Shown: positions 32,849 through 41,229 of the stretch, in pieces | How positions within the stretch are numbered: position 1 is the first letter of the stretch | Layout: each line of letters opens with the position of its first letter | Assembly: GCF_007714205.1 (NCBI RefSeq) | Contig: NZ_VMQU01000026.1 | Span: 1-47,035, forward strand | Direction: 5' to 3' | Length of the DNA stretch: 47,035 bases | DNA from: Mycobacterium helveticum | GTDB taxonomy: Bacteria; Actinomycetota; Actinomycetes; Mycobacteriales; Mycobacteriaceae | Made by a program: the position numbers and the translations under genes | Notes under the pieces: generated by a model | The model's input: only the letters and a program-made list of their open reading frames with translations | The model's database searches: none | Told to the model about the DNA's origin: nothing

Positions 32849-34060
32849 GTGCCTCACCCGGGCGCGTTCGATGCCGCCGGCGTGCTGGCCGACGCGCAGC
32901 GCAAGGAGCCCCTGACCGACTGGGGCCCGGGGGATTTCGAACGCCCGCTGGGCGTGCTGCTGGACGGCTACGCCCAGGCCGTTTCCCGAGCCGACCTCAA
33001 CGCCGTGGGGACCCACATCCTGCGATCGGGCATCGTGCACAGCCTGCGCATGCGGCTGCGCGCCCAGGAATGGATCCGCCGCCATCCCGAGATCCTCGAG
33101 GAAAGGGTGGCCGCGCCCGTCGTCGTGGTGGGCATGATGCGCAGCGGCACCACGCTGCTGCAGCGCCTGCTGGCCGCCGACCCGCGTTTCCACTGCGCCC
33201 ACGGCTGGGAGGTCATCGAGGTCGCGCCGCGCCTCGACCACTGCTTCTCCGGTGTCGACCCGCGCATCGCGATGGCCGAAGCCCGGGAGGCCAAGTCCCG
33301 GGAACTGGCGCCGGAGCTGTTCGCCATCCACCCGATGTACGCACGCGAGGCCGAGGAGGAGATCGTCTTTCTGGCCGACGCATTCCTGTCGCACGTGCCC
33401 GAATCCGGTGCGCACCTTCCGGTCTACCGGTCCTGGATCGACGAGCAGGATTTCACGCCCGCCTACCAGTACCTGTACCGCATGCTGCAGTTCCTGCAGT
33501 GGCAGCAGCGGCGGACCGGCGTGACCGGTCAGCGCTGGGTGCTCAAGTCGCCAGCGCATCTGGGCTACCTCGACCTGCTGCGCGCCCGATTTCCGGACCT
33601 GCACATCGTGCACATGCACCGCGACCCGCGCACCACGATCGCGTCGGGGGCCGGCCTGAACGCGACCCTGCACGCGATGCACGCCGACTCCGTCGACCCG
33701 CACCGGGTGGGCGCGCAATGGTTGCAGCGGATGGGCTGGACCAACGACCGTGCGATGGCGGTCCGTGACGGGTGGCGCGACCGCGAAACCGGAAATACTC
33801 TGCGCGTCACCGACATCGCGTTCGACGACGCCGTGGCCGACCCGATCGGCCAGGTCGCCCGCGTCTACGAGGCCGTCGGGCTGCCGCTGACCGCCGAGGC
33901 GGAGACGGCGATGCGGCGCTGGCTGGCCGAGCGTCCCCGCGAGGCGCCGCGACCGCCCTACGACCTGGCGGACTACGGCCTGCGCCCCGAGCAGATCGAC
34001 GAACGGTTCGCGTTGTACAACAAACGGTTTCGGTACCAGCGAGGAGAGATGCATGCCTGA
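32849..34060 (+). CDS. Sulfotransferase family protein
   Basis: A 403-residue PAPS-dependent sulfotransferase-fold protein. The 5'-phosphosulfate loop is GMMRSGTTLLQRLL near residue 95, the 3'-phosphate region is HMHRDPRTTIASG near 255, and KSPAHLGYLDLL lies near 233. Mycobacteria have a large family of such proteins (Stf type) acting on lipids or steroid-like compounds. The start is GTG 32849. The next gene overlaps its stop by 8 bp, so translation is coupled. Confidence 0.88.
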   Translation: MPHPGAFDAAGVLADAQRKEPLTDWGPGDFERPLGVLLDGYAQAVSRADLNAVGTHILRSGIVHSLRMRLRAQEWIRRHPEILEERVAAPVVVVGMMRSGTTLLQRLLAADPRFHCAHGWEVIEVAPRLDHCFSGVDPRIAMAEAREAKSRELAPELFAIHPMYAREAEEEIVFLADAFLSHVPESGAHLPVYRSWIDEQDFTPAYQYLYRMLQFLQWQQRRTGVTGQRWVLKSPAHLGYLDLLRARFPDLHIVHMHRDPRTTIASGAGLNATLHAMHADSVDPHRVGAQWLQRMGWTNDRAMAVRDGWRDRETGNTLRVTDIAFDDAVADPIGQVARVYEAVGLPLTAEAETAMRRWLAERPREAPRPPYDLADYGLRPEQIDERFALYNKRFRYQRGEMHA

Positions 34061-35297
34061 CGACCCCGTCGCGACAACATCCCAGCACGAGCAGGAACTG
34101 GCCGCGCTGGAGCTGATCGAGCATCCCACCGTCAAGGCGGCCTACCGCCGCGTCGCGCAGAACTGGCTGGGCCGGGCCAAGGCGTCCGACGCCATGCGGG
34201 AGCGGTTCGACGACGCCTTCGCCGAGGTGATGTTCTCCGCGGCGCTCTGGTCCTCCAACCAGGACAAGCTGCGGCCCAAGGTCAGCTGCATCACCCGGCT
34301 GGCCCACCCGGTGAACGGCCGCCGCATTCCCGGATCGCGTTGGGGCATCGACAATCCCGACAGCGTGTACCGGGTGATCCCGATATCGGGAGACGAACGC
34401 TACGAGATCCACGGCCGGGTCGGCGCGCACCGCATGACCGAGAACTACTTCACGCTCTGGGACGCCCACATGGGCACCGTCGACGTGCTCAACGGGCGGA
34501 CCATGCGGGTGGACTCCGACGGCGGCTTCACCATCACCGTCGACGCCTCGCCCGCCGGCGGGCGGCCCAACCACGTGCAGACGTCGCCCGCGGCACACGA
34601 GTTCTACATCCGCGATGTGCTGCTGGACTGGGGGCGCGACGACCCCAACCATCTCGGCGTCGAGCGACTCGGCGGCCCATCACGAGCGCCCGCACGTACC
34701 CTTGATGAGCAGGCCGAGGCCACCGCGGCCATGATGGCGTACTTCGCCGACTTCACCGGCAAGCTCAGCCACGGCGTGTACAAGATGCCGCCCAACCGAT
34801 TCGACCTGGCGTGGTCGGCCGACAAGGTCGGCGCGATGCGCAACCAGGTGTACGTCATGGGCCGCTTCGACCTCGGCCCCGACGAGGCCTTCGTCGTCGA
34901 CCTCCGCGACGGCGGCGCCGAATACTTCACGGTGCCGCTGAGCAACATCTGGGGCACCACGCTGGACATCGTCGACCGCACCGGCAGCCTCAACAAGGCG
35001 CAGTCGGTGGCCAACGAGGATGGCAGCTACACCTACGTGATCGCGCCGACCGATCCCGGCGTCGCGAACTGGATCGACTCCGACGGGCTGCGCGAAGGCA
35101 TCCTGACGCTGCGGATGGCCGAATTCGGCGAAGCGGGCCCGCGGGAGACCCTGGGCGCGCGCGGCAGGGTCGTCAAGCTGGACCGGCTCGACGCCGAAGT
35201 GCCGCACCTGGCCCGGGTGAGCCCGCAGCAGCGGGCGGCACAGCTAGCCGAGCGGCGCACGGCGTATCTGCGTCGCCTGCCGGAAGGGACGGCCTAG
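34053..35297 (+). CDS. DUF1214 domain protein
   Basis: A 414-residue protein with a DUF1214-like core: GIDNPDSVYRVIPISGDERYEIHGRVG, an outer-strand-rich middle, and AHEFYIRDVLLDWG. Residues about 290-390 hold a second beta-rich part with FTVPLSNIWGTTLDIVDRTG. Function is unknown; such genes recur beside sulfotransferase and SDR genes in mycobacterial lipid/steroid clusters. GAGGAGA lies 5 nt before ATG 34053, which overlaps the sulfotransferase 3' end. The SDR begins at the base after its stop. Confidence 0.82.
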   Translation: MPDDPVATTSQHEQELAALELIEHPTVKAAYRRVAQNWLGRAKASDAMRERFDDAFAEVMFSAALWSSNQDKLRPKVSCITRLAHPVNGRRIPGSRWGIDNPDSVYRVIPISGDERYEIHGRVGAHRMTENYFTLWDAHMGTVDVLNGRTMRVDSDGGFTITVDASPAGGRPNHVQTSPAAHEFYIRDVLLDWGRDDPNHLGVERLGGPSRAPARTLDEQAEATAAMMAYFADFTGKLSHGVYKMPPNRFDLAWSADKVGAMRNQVYVMGRFDLGPDEAFVVDLRDGGAEYFTVPLSNIWGTTLDIVDRTGSLNKAQSVANEDGSYTYVIAPTDPGVANWIDSDGLREGILTLRMAEFGEAGPRETLGARGRVVKLDRLDAEVPHLARVSPQQRAAQLAERRTAYLRRLPEGTA

Positions 35298-36128
35298 ATG
35301 GCGCGCTGGCTGATCACCGGGTGTTCCACCGGTTTTGGACGCGAGATCGCCCGCGCCGCTCTCGCCGAGGGCCACCGCGTGGTGGTGACCGCGCGCCGGG
35401 CCGAGTCGGTGGCCGATCTCGTCGACGAGTTCGGCGACCGGGCGCTGGCCCTCGCCCTCGACGTGACCGACCCGGCCCAGATCGCGGCGGCGGTGACCGC
35501 GGCCGGCGAGGCGTTCGGCGGGATCGACGTCCTGGTCAACAACGCCGGTCACGGCTACCTGTCCGCGGTCGAGGAAGGCGAGGACGTCGAGGTCCGAAAG
35601 TTGTTCGACGTCAACTACTTCGGCGCCGTCGACATGATCAAGGCGGTGCTGCCGGCGATGCGTGCCCGCGGCTCCGGGCACATCGTCAACATCTCGTCGA
35701 TGACCGGCCTGGTGGCCAACCCGCCCAACGCCTACTACTCGTCGACGAAGTTCGCGCTGGAGGCGCTGACCGAGGCGCTGGCCACCGAGGTGCGCCCGTT
35801 GGGCATCAAAGTCACCGCCATCGAACCGGGCGCCTTTCGCACCGACTGGGCGACGCGGTCGATGAAGGAGTCGGCCACCACGATCGCCGACTACGCCGAC
35901 GTGGCGGCGCGCAAGGACCTCATCAAACAGTTCGCCGACCACCTGCCCGGCGACCCGCGCAAGGTGGCCGAGGCGGTGCTGATGGTGACCGGGCTCGAGG
36001 AGCCGCCGCTGCGGCTGCTGCTGGGCCGCGACGTCCTCAAGGCGATGCGCGACAAGATCGCCGCGACGACGGCGTCGATCGACGAGTGGAAGTCGGTCAC
36101 CAAAGATGTGAACTTCCCGGCCTCGTGA
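35298..36128 (+). CDS. SDR family oxidoreductase
   Basis: A 276-residue SDR with ITGCSTGFGREIARA cofactor loop, R34-type residue in TARRAES for NADP, NNAGHG near 80, NISSMTG catalytic Ser, and YYSSTKFALEAL (Tyr, Lys). The S-TGFG signature groups it with the oxidoreductases that act on hydroxysteroid- or retinol-like substrates. ATG 35298 directly follows the TAG of the DUF1214 gene, completing a coupled operon. Confidence 0.9.
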   Translation: MARWLITGCSTGFGREIARAALAEGHRVVVTARRAESVADLVDEFGDRALALALDVTDPAQIAAAVTAAGEAFGGIDVLVNNAGHGYLSAVEEGEDVEVRKLFDVNYFGAVDMIKAVLPAMRARGSGHIVNISSMTGLVANPPNAYYSSTKFALEALTEALATEVRPLGIKVTAIEPGAFRTDWATRSMKESATTIADYADVAARKDLIKQFADHLPGDPRKVAEAVLMVTGLEEPPLRLLLGRDVLKAMRDKIAATTASIDEWKSVTKDVNFPAS

Positions 36129-36248
36129 ACCCGGCGCATCCGCGTTGCCGCGTGCGCCGCGCCGGACTCGCGCGACCTGATCGGCCGCCGGAATTCGACC
36201 ACGCCGGTGGCGGAGATCGCCCTGCTCAGTCAGGCCCCGCGTCGATAA

Positions 36249-36279
36249 CCCAAGTGCCCCAAACAGCTGGCCGCTTGGG
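36249..36279 (+). terminator. Candidate stem-loop after the sulfotransferase-DUF1214-SDR operon
   Basis: CCCAAG (36249-36254) pairs with CTTGGG (36274-36279) across a 19-nt loop, 120 nt past the operon's last stop and before the PadR gene. There is no T-tract. The stem is weak. Confidence 0.25.
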
Positions 36280-36338
36280 GGGTGGCCGCGGCGTCCCGGC
36301 CAGTGGTCGGTGAACGCTGACCGCCGGGCCCCCATTGT

Positions 36339-36344
36339 TAGCCT
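36339..36344 (+). promoter_or_regulatory. -10 element placing padR as leaderless
   Basis: TAGCCT (TANNNT) ends 6 nt before GTG 36351. At this distance transcription would begin at or within a base or two of the start codon, a common arrangement in mycobacteria. Confidence 0.4.
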
Positions 36345-36350
36345 GACGAC

Positions 36351-37028
36351 GTGAAGGACGCCGGCGAGGACCCCACCAGGGCGGGACTTGGCGCCACCAG
36401 CTGGGCGCTGCTGGGCATGCTGTCCTACGAGGAGGAGGTCTCGGGCTACGACCTCAAGAAGTGGATCGACTGGGGCGTGGACCTTTACTACTGGAGCCCC
36501 TCGCACAGCCAGATCTACACCGAGCTGAAGAAACTGGAGAGCCTGGACCTGGTCGTGTCGCGCGTCGAGCGCGACGAGGGGACCCGCAGTCGCCGGCTGT
36601 ACAAGATCACCCCGGCCGGCATGGAGGCCGTCACCGAGTGGACCAACGACGCACCGGTGGATCCGCCGGTGCTCAAGCACGGCGTGTTGCTGCGGGTGAC
36701 GTTCGGTCATCTCAGCAATCCGACCCGGCTCAAGGAACTGCTTCAGGAGCATGTCGCATACGCCGAAGCCCGCCACCGCAAAGCCGTCGCGGATGCCGAG
36801 GGGGCCGAGGCGGAGCCTGCGTGGGCGTATTCGGTGCTCGCGCTGCGCTGGGCGGCCAAATACCACGCGGCGGAGCGGGAGTTCGCACTCGAGCTGATCA
36901 AGGAGATCGACGAGGCCGACGCCGTCCTGCAGAGGGCGCCCAGGGGCGGGCTGGGCAAACCCCGCACCACCCCGGGCTCGTGGCGCGAGGTCGAAAGGCA
37001 GATCACGGCCAAGCGCGAAGCCGATTAA
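36351..37028 (+). CDS. PadR family transcriptional regulator
   Basis: A 225-residue regulator. A PadR winged helix spans about residues 15-90 (SWALLGMLSYEEEVSGYDLKK; SPSHSQIYTELKKLESLDLV; RRLYKITPAGMEAV) and a C-terminal helical Vir-type domain of about 95 residues provides dimerisation (VLKHGVLLRVTFG; LKELLQEHVAYAEARHRK). PadR proteins repress enzyme genes and are released by phenolic or other ligands. It likely controls the steroid-like genes beside it. The 3' end overlaps the convergent flavoprotein gene by 4 bp. Confidence 0.9.
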   Translation: MKDAGEDPTRAGLGATSWALLGMLSYEEEVSGYDLKKWIDWGVDLYYWSPSHSQIYTELKKLESLDLVVSRVERDEGTRSRRLYKITPAGMEAVTEWTNDAPVDPPVLKHGVLLRVTFGHLSNPTRLKELLQEHVAYAEARHRKAVADAEGAEAEPAWAYSVLALRWAAKYHAAEREFALELIKEIDEADAVLQRAPRGGLGKPRTTPGSWREVERQITAKREAD

Positions 37029-38734
37029 CCCCGGCCCGACTCCGCCGCGTCCCTGGCCGCGACGTAGCCGTAGACCAGGCCCTGCGCGATCGTCGCACCC
37101 GCACCCGGATACGTCGTGCCGAATGCGTTGGCGGCGGTGTTGCCGATGGCGTAGAGCCCGGTGATCACGCCACCGTCCTCGCGCAGCACCCGGGCGCGTT
37201 CGTCGGCCTGCAGCCCGCCGCACGTGCCCAGGTCGCTGAGGACCATCTTCACGCCGTAGAACGGGCCCCTGAGCAGGGGGCGCAGGTTGGGGTTCGGCGT
37301 GACCGTCGGGTCGCCGTAGTAGCGGTCGTAGGCGCTGCGACCGCGGCCGAAGTCGGGATCCTGCCCGGCAGAGGCACTTTCGTTGAATCGGGTCATCGTC
37401 TGAGTAAACGCCGACACGGGCAGGCCCAGCTGCGAGGCCAGGCCGGCGTGACTGTCGGCGCGTACCGCGATCCCCGCGTCGTACCACGCCCGGGGGATGC
37501 GCATGCGCGGAAACAGTTGAGCGCCGAACACGTAGCTGTTGCGGTACTGCTGATCGAAAACGATCCACATGGTTTCGACCGGGCTGCCTGACCGTTCCAG
37601 TTCGAGCAGGCGCTGCCCGAAGGACATGTAGTCCGTCGACTCGTTGGCAAACCGGTGGCCGTTCTGGTTCACGATGAGGCACCCCGGCAGCGATCGCTCG
37701 GCCAGCATCACCGCGGGCGGCTTGCCGGGCAGCGGAGCGACGGCGGGAAACCACCACGCCTGATCCATCAATGCGGTGCCCGCGCCCAGTTCCTGCCCGG
37801 CGCGAATCCCGTCGCCGGTGTTGGATTCCGCTCCCAGGCTGAGGTTGGCGCCCAGCGATTCGGACTGGAATTTCCACCGCATGTCCATGCTGTGGTCGAA
37901 GCCGCCCGTGGCCAGCACCACCCCCCGCCGCGCGGTGATCCGCACCTCGGCGCCCTGGTGGTCGACGACCGCGCCGCTCACCCTGTCACCGTCGCCCTCG
38001 AGGCGCACCAGGGCGGTGTCGGTCCATACCGGGATGCCGGCTCGCAGGACCCCGGCGAAGAGGCCGGCCGCCAGACCCTGCCCGCCCGCGGCGTAGTGGC
38101 GGCCCAGCAGTTGGCCGCCCAGACCCTGCGCGATCCGCTTGCCGAACGTCGGAATGCCCTTACGCGGCACCCGGGCCACCAGGTTCATCCAGCGGTAGTC
38201 GGCGCCCGTCGTCGGTATCGACACACCGGCCTCCATCACACCGGGCCGCAGCCGGGCGCGATACCCGCCGAGCAGTCCGGTGTCCAGCGGGTGGCACTCG
38301 CAGGTGCGTCCGGCGGCGCTGCCGCCGGGCTCCTCGGGATGGTAATCGGAGTAGTCGCGGGCCCAGAACAGCCGCAGAGGCGTTGTGCGGCGCAGCATCT
38401 CGACCGTCGCCGACGAATGGGCCAGGAACCCCGCCGATCGCTGCGGTGGCGCAGACGCCGCGACCACCGAGTCGAGGTAGGTGGCAGCGCGGTCGGCCGT
38501 GTCGTTGGCGCCGGCCTCGTCCAGCACCGGGCTGGCCGGCAGCCACAGCGCGCCGCCGGACCGGGCCGTAGAGCCGCCCACGTGCGTCGACTTCTCCACG
38601 ATCAGCACCGAGAGCCCCCGCTCACGGGCGGCCAGGGCCGCGGCCATGCCGGTACCCGAGCCCACCACCAGCAGGTCGACGCAGGTGTCGGCCACGGGAA
38701 GTCCGGCGGGGAGGGTCGTGCTGAGCGAACTCAC
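37025..38734 (-). CDS. KstD-like FAD-dependent dehydrogenase
   Basis: A 569-residue flavoprotein of the fumarate reductase/3-ketosteroid delta1-dehydrogenase family. FAD site LLVVGSGTGMAAALAARERG is at the N-terminus, VEKSTHVGGSTARSGGALWLP near residue 45 is the KstD-type signature, and RRGVVLATGGFDH and NRFNESASAGQDPDFGRG-type segments follow. The C-terminal PGAGATIAQGLVYGYVAARD closes the FAD site. Delta1-dehydrogenation opens ring B of steroids once ring 9-hydroxylation by KshA has occurred; that substrate is inferred from neighbours. The start is GTG 38734, chosen because homology starts there and a TAGCGT -10 lies 7 nt upstream; an earlier ATG at 38806 is unlikely. Confidence 0.88.
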   Translation of the reverse strand: MSSLSTTLPAGLPVADTCVDLLVVGSGTGMAAALAARERGLSVLIVEKSTHVGGSTARSGGALWLPASPVLDEAGANDTADRAATYLDSVVAASAPPQRSAGFLAHSSATVEMLRRTTPLRLFWARDYSDYHPEEPGGSAAGRTCECHPLDTGLLGGYRARLRPGVMEAGVSIPTTGADYRWMNLVARVPRKGIPTFGKRIAQGLGGQLLGRHYAAGGQGLAAGLFAGVLRAGIPVWTDTALVRLEGDGDRVSGAVVDHQGAEVRITARRGVVLATGGFDHSMDMRWKFQSESLGANLSLGAESNTGDGIRAGQELGAGTALMDQAWWFPAVAPLPGKPPAVMLAERSLPGCLIVNQNGHRFANESTDYMSFGQRLLELERSGSPVETMWIVFDQQYRNSYVFGAQLFPRMRIPRAWYDAGIAVRADSHAGLASQLGLPVSAFTQTMTRFNESASAGQDPDFGRGRSAYDRYYGDPTVTPNPNLRPLLRGPFYGVKMVLSDLGTCGGLQADERARVLREDGGVITGLYAIGNTAANAFGTTYPGAGATIAQGLVYGYVAARDAAESGRG

Positions 38735-38741
38735 GCCCAAA

Positions 38742-38747
38742 ACGCTA
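38742..38747 (-). promoter_or_regulatory. -10 element placing the KstD-like gene as leaderless
   Basis: On the minus strand TAGCGT ends 7 nt before GTG 38734, consistent with leaderless transcription. It lies in the 101-bp divergent gap shared with kshA. Confidence 0.35.
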
Positions 38748-38835
38748 GGCGGGTCCGGCGTCAGCGCGAAAGAGTCGTCCTGATCAGTGGAACAGGCCGC
38801 CGCCACCGGCGGGTCCGCGGGGGTTGAATTCGGCT

Positions 38836-39972
38836 ATGACGCCCCAGCCCGAGGCCGACGAAGTCCGGTTCATCGAAGCGCAGGCCGCGCCGGCGCGGTT
38901 CGCCCGCGGCTGGCACTGCCTGGGTCTGATCCGGGACTTTGCCGACGGTAATCCACACGCGATCAATGCCTTTGGGCAGAAGCTTGTCGTCTTCGGCGGC
39001 GCCGACGAGCAGATCAACGTGTTGGACGCTTATTGCCGGCACATGGGCGGCGACCTGTCGCAGGGGGAGGTCAAGGGCAACGAGATCGCCTGTCCGTTCC
39101 ACGACTGGCGCTGGGGCGGCGACGGGCGGTGCAAGCAGGTGCCCTACAGCAGGCGCGCACCCAAGCTGGCGCGGACGGCGGCCTGGACCACGCTGCAACA
39201 GGACGGGATGTTGTTCGTGTGGCACGATCCCGAGCGCAAGCCGCCCCCGCCGGAGGTCACGATCCCGCGCATCGAGGGCGCCACGAGCGACGACTGGACC
39301 GACTGGCACTGGTACACCACCGTCGTGGGAAGCAACTGCCGCGAGATCATCGACAACGTCGTGGACATGGCGCACTTCTACTACATTCACGGCGCGTTGC
39401 CGACGTACTTCAAGAACATCTTCGAGGGCCACGTCGCGACGCAGTACATGAACGGCGAGGGTCGGCCCGACATGGGCGGAACCGAAGGCGCCGAGATGTT
39501 GGGCAACACGTCGGTGGCATCCTATTACGGCCCGTCCTTCATGATCGATGACCTGACCTACCACTACCGACACGGCGACGCCCAGACGATCCTCATCAAC
39601 TGCCACTACCCGATCGACTCGAACTCCTTTGTGCTGCAATACGGCATCATCGTGAAGAAGTCGGACTCCCTGCCCGGCGACCAGGCCATGCAGACGGCGA
39701 TCAAGCTCGGCGACTACGTCAAGCTGGGATTCGAGCAGGACGTCCAGATCTGGCGACACAAGGCGCGCATCGACAACCCGTTACTGGTCGAGGAGGACGG
39801 GCCGGTCTACCAGTTGCGCCGCTGGTATCAACAGTTCTACGTCGATGCCGCCGACGTGCAACCGGATATGGTCGACCGATTCGAATTCGAACTCGATACG
39901 ACCAGGCCCTACGAGGCGTGGATGCACGAGGTGGAGGCGAACATCGCCGCCCGGGCGGCCGGCACGGGATGA
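38836..39972 (+). CDS. kshA: 3-ketosteroid 9-alpha-hydroxylase oxygenase subunit (KshA-like)
   Basis: A 378-residue Rieske oxygenase resembling M. tuberculosis KshA (Rv3526) along its length. The Rieske [2Fe-2S] ligands are Cys67, His69, Cys86 and His89 (YCRHMGGDLSQGEVKG, ACPFHDWRWGGDGRC). The mononuclear iron ligands lie in NVVDMAHFYYIHG (His180, His185), with a distal Asp in QDVQIW, and NPLLVEEDGPVYQLRRWYQQFY is shared with KshA. KshA adds a 9-alpha hydroxyl to 3-ketosteroids, needing the reductase KshB, which is not in the window. It is a probable paralogue of the cholesterol enzyme with different specificity. ATG 38836 is chosen by alignment. Confidence 0.9.
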   Translation: MTPQPEADEVRFIEAQAAPARFARGWHCLGLIRDFADGNPHAINAFGQKLVVFGGADEQINVLDAYCRHMGGDLSQGEVKGNEIACPFHDWRWGGDGRCKQVPYSRRAPKLARTAAWTTLQQDGMLFVWHDPERKPPPPEVTIPRIEGATSDDWTDWHWYTTVVGSNCREIIDNVVDMAHFYYIHGALPTYFKNIFEGHVATQYMNGEGRPDMGGTEGAEMLGNTSVASYYGPSFMIDDLTYHYRHGDAQTILINCHYPIDSNSFVLQYGIIVKKSDSLPGDQAMQTAIKLGDYVKLGFEQDVQIWRHKARIDNPLLVEEDGPVYQLRRWYQQFYVDAADVQPDMVDRFEFELDTTRPYEAWMHEVEANIAARAAGTG

Positions 39973-40292
39973 CCGTGGACAACCGGTTGCAGGACATGCC
40001 CATGGTGCCCGTGGCGTGCCGCGTGTGCGGGGCGCGGGTGCTGGCCCGCAAGAGCAGCTGGCACCAGACGAGCGTGCAGTGGAACGCCGACGCGGCGGCC
40101 CGGTGCCCCGAGCGCGCCGAGGCGCGCAGGTTGGAAGCGCCCGGCGGCCACAACGTCTTTCTCGCGTGCTCGGCGCTGAGCGAGTCGATCGTCGACGCGG
40201 TGCGTCACGGCGACCTGCGTGTCGTCGACGAGGCCGTCGGCCTGCCGAGGTCAGGCGTACTGAAGAGCCGGCCGCGGTTGCGCGGGCCGTAG
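39969..40292 (+). CDS. Small CxxC protein coupled to kshA
   Basis: A 107-residue protein whose ATG overlaps the kshA stop in ATGA, so translation is coupled. It has CRVCG near residue 17 and a later Cys pair (ARCPERAEA, LACSAL), possibly a zinc or iron site, and a middle rich in Trp/His (SSWHQTSVQWNADA). No family recognised. An accessory or electron-transfer role for KshA is conceivable but inferred. The last 42 bp overlap the convergent IclR gene's 3' end. Confidence 0.7.
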   Translation: MTVDNRLQDMPMVPVACRVCGARVLARKSSWHQTSVQWNADAAARCPERAEARRLEAPGGHNVFLACSALSESIVDAVRHGDLRVVDEAVGLPRSGVLKSRPRLRGP

Positions 40293-41063
40293 TGGCCGCA
40301 TGGGCTGCAGGGTCGGCGCAACCCGTGGCGGCCCGTCCTCGACATTGCGCCAGACGCGCATCGCGGTCATGCGGACCGGGGCCGTCAGCCTCTGGTCGAA
40401 TGACAGCTGATTCATCGGCCCACAGACCGACACCGCGGCGACCGCCTTGCCCGGGTTGCCGATCGGAGCTGCGACACAACCGAATCCGAGCAGCGACTCC
40501 TCGCGATCGAACGCGACGCCGTGGGCGCGAACCTTGGCCAATTCGACGTCGAGTTGGGCGCTGGTCGCGATCGAGTACTTGGTCTTGCGGGGCTCGAAAG
40601 CGAGTGCGGCGGCACGGTTTTCGTCGGCCAGGATCGCCTTGCCGACGGCCGTGCAGTGCGCGGGCTGTCGACCGCCGATCCGGGTGGGGATTCGCTGGTC
40701 GCCGATCTTTTCGAGGTAGACCACGTCGGGCCCGTCCAGGATCGCGAGGTGCACGACGAGACCCGTGGCGCGGTGCAATTCGCCCAGCAGCGGTCCGGCC
40801 GCGCGCACCAGCCGGTCCTGGTGTACGGCGAGTGACCCCAGTTCCACCAGGCGCATGCCGAGTTCGTAATCGCGACCGCTGCGGCGCAGCCAGCGCAACT
40901 GCACCAGCCGCTCGAGCATGCGGTGCGCCGAGGAGCGTGGCAGCCCGGTGCGCCGCACGATCTGCGCCAGCGTCAGCCGTCCGGGCCCGTCGAACGCGTC
41001 GAGGACCAGCGCGATGCGGTCGATGACGGCCGTCGGGGTGGGGGAGTCGGCGGTCCCTGACAT
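40251..41063 (-). CDS. IclR family transcriptional regulator
   Basis: A 270-residue regulator. An N-terminal winged helix spans about residues 12-75 (LTLAQIVRRTGLPRSSAHRMLERL), and an IclR effector domain runs about 85-245 (LHRATGLVVHLAILDGPDVVYLEKIG; HCTAVGKAILA; GVAFDREESLLGFGCVAAPI). It is likely ligand-controlled by a catabolic intermediate and to govern the flanking oxidative genes. GGAGGG precedes ATG 41063. A perfect palindrome at 41100-41112 sits over its upstream region, suggesting autoregulation. Its 3' end overlaps the small kshA-linked gene by 42 bp. Confidence 0.92.
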   Translation of the reverse strand: MSGTADSPTPTAVIDRIALVLDAFDGPGRLTLAQIVRRTGLPRSSAHRMLERLVQLRWLRRSGRDYELGMRLVELGSLAVHQDRLVRAAGPLLGELHRATGLVVHLAILDGPDVVYLEKIGDQRIPTRIGGRQPAHCTAVGKAILADENRAAALAFEPRKTKYSIATSAQLDVELAKVRAHGVAFDREESLLGFGCVAAPIGNPGKAVAAVSVCGPMNQLSFDQRLTAPVRMTAMRVWRNVEDGPPRVAPTLQPMRPLRPAQPRPALQYA

Positions 41064-41099
41064 CGGCCCTCCAAGGCTGCGGCATACCGGACTGCGATA

Positions 41100-41112
41100 T
41101 TCCTAATAGGAA
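41100..41112. promoter_or_regulatory. Candidate IclR operator palindrome
   Basis: TTCCTAATAGGAA, two 6-bp arms (TTCCTA/TAGGAA) about a single central A, 37 nt upstream of the IclR start. TTCC-GGAA arms are the common IclR-family operator style. Confidence 0.5.
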
Positions 41113-41158
41113 GACCTGTTTAGCACATCGTGTGGCCGTTGTCACACGCCTCACCCCG

Positions 41159-41218
41159 GCGAGCAGACGCAAAATCCCCCGACATGCCGGGGCGTGTGGG
41201 GATTTTGCGTCTGCTCGC
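41159..41218. repeat. Palindromic mycobacterial repeat, copy 2
   Basis: Perfect 21-bp inverted repeat: arm 41159-41179 (GCGAGCAGACGCAAAATCCCC without its final extension) and its complement at 41198-41218, with an 18-nt loop. It shares the core CGAGCAGACGCAAA with the copy at 28365 but differs beyond it in both arms together. It lies between the IclR start and the downstream flavoprotein stop. Confidence 0.92.
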
Positions 41219-41229
41219 GCGGAGGGGGG

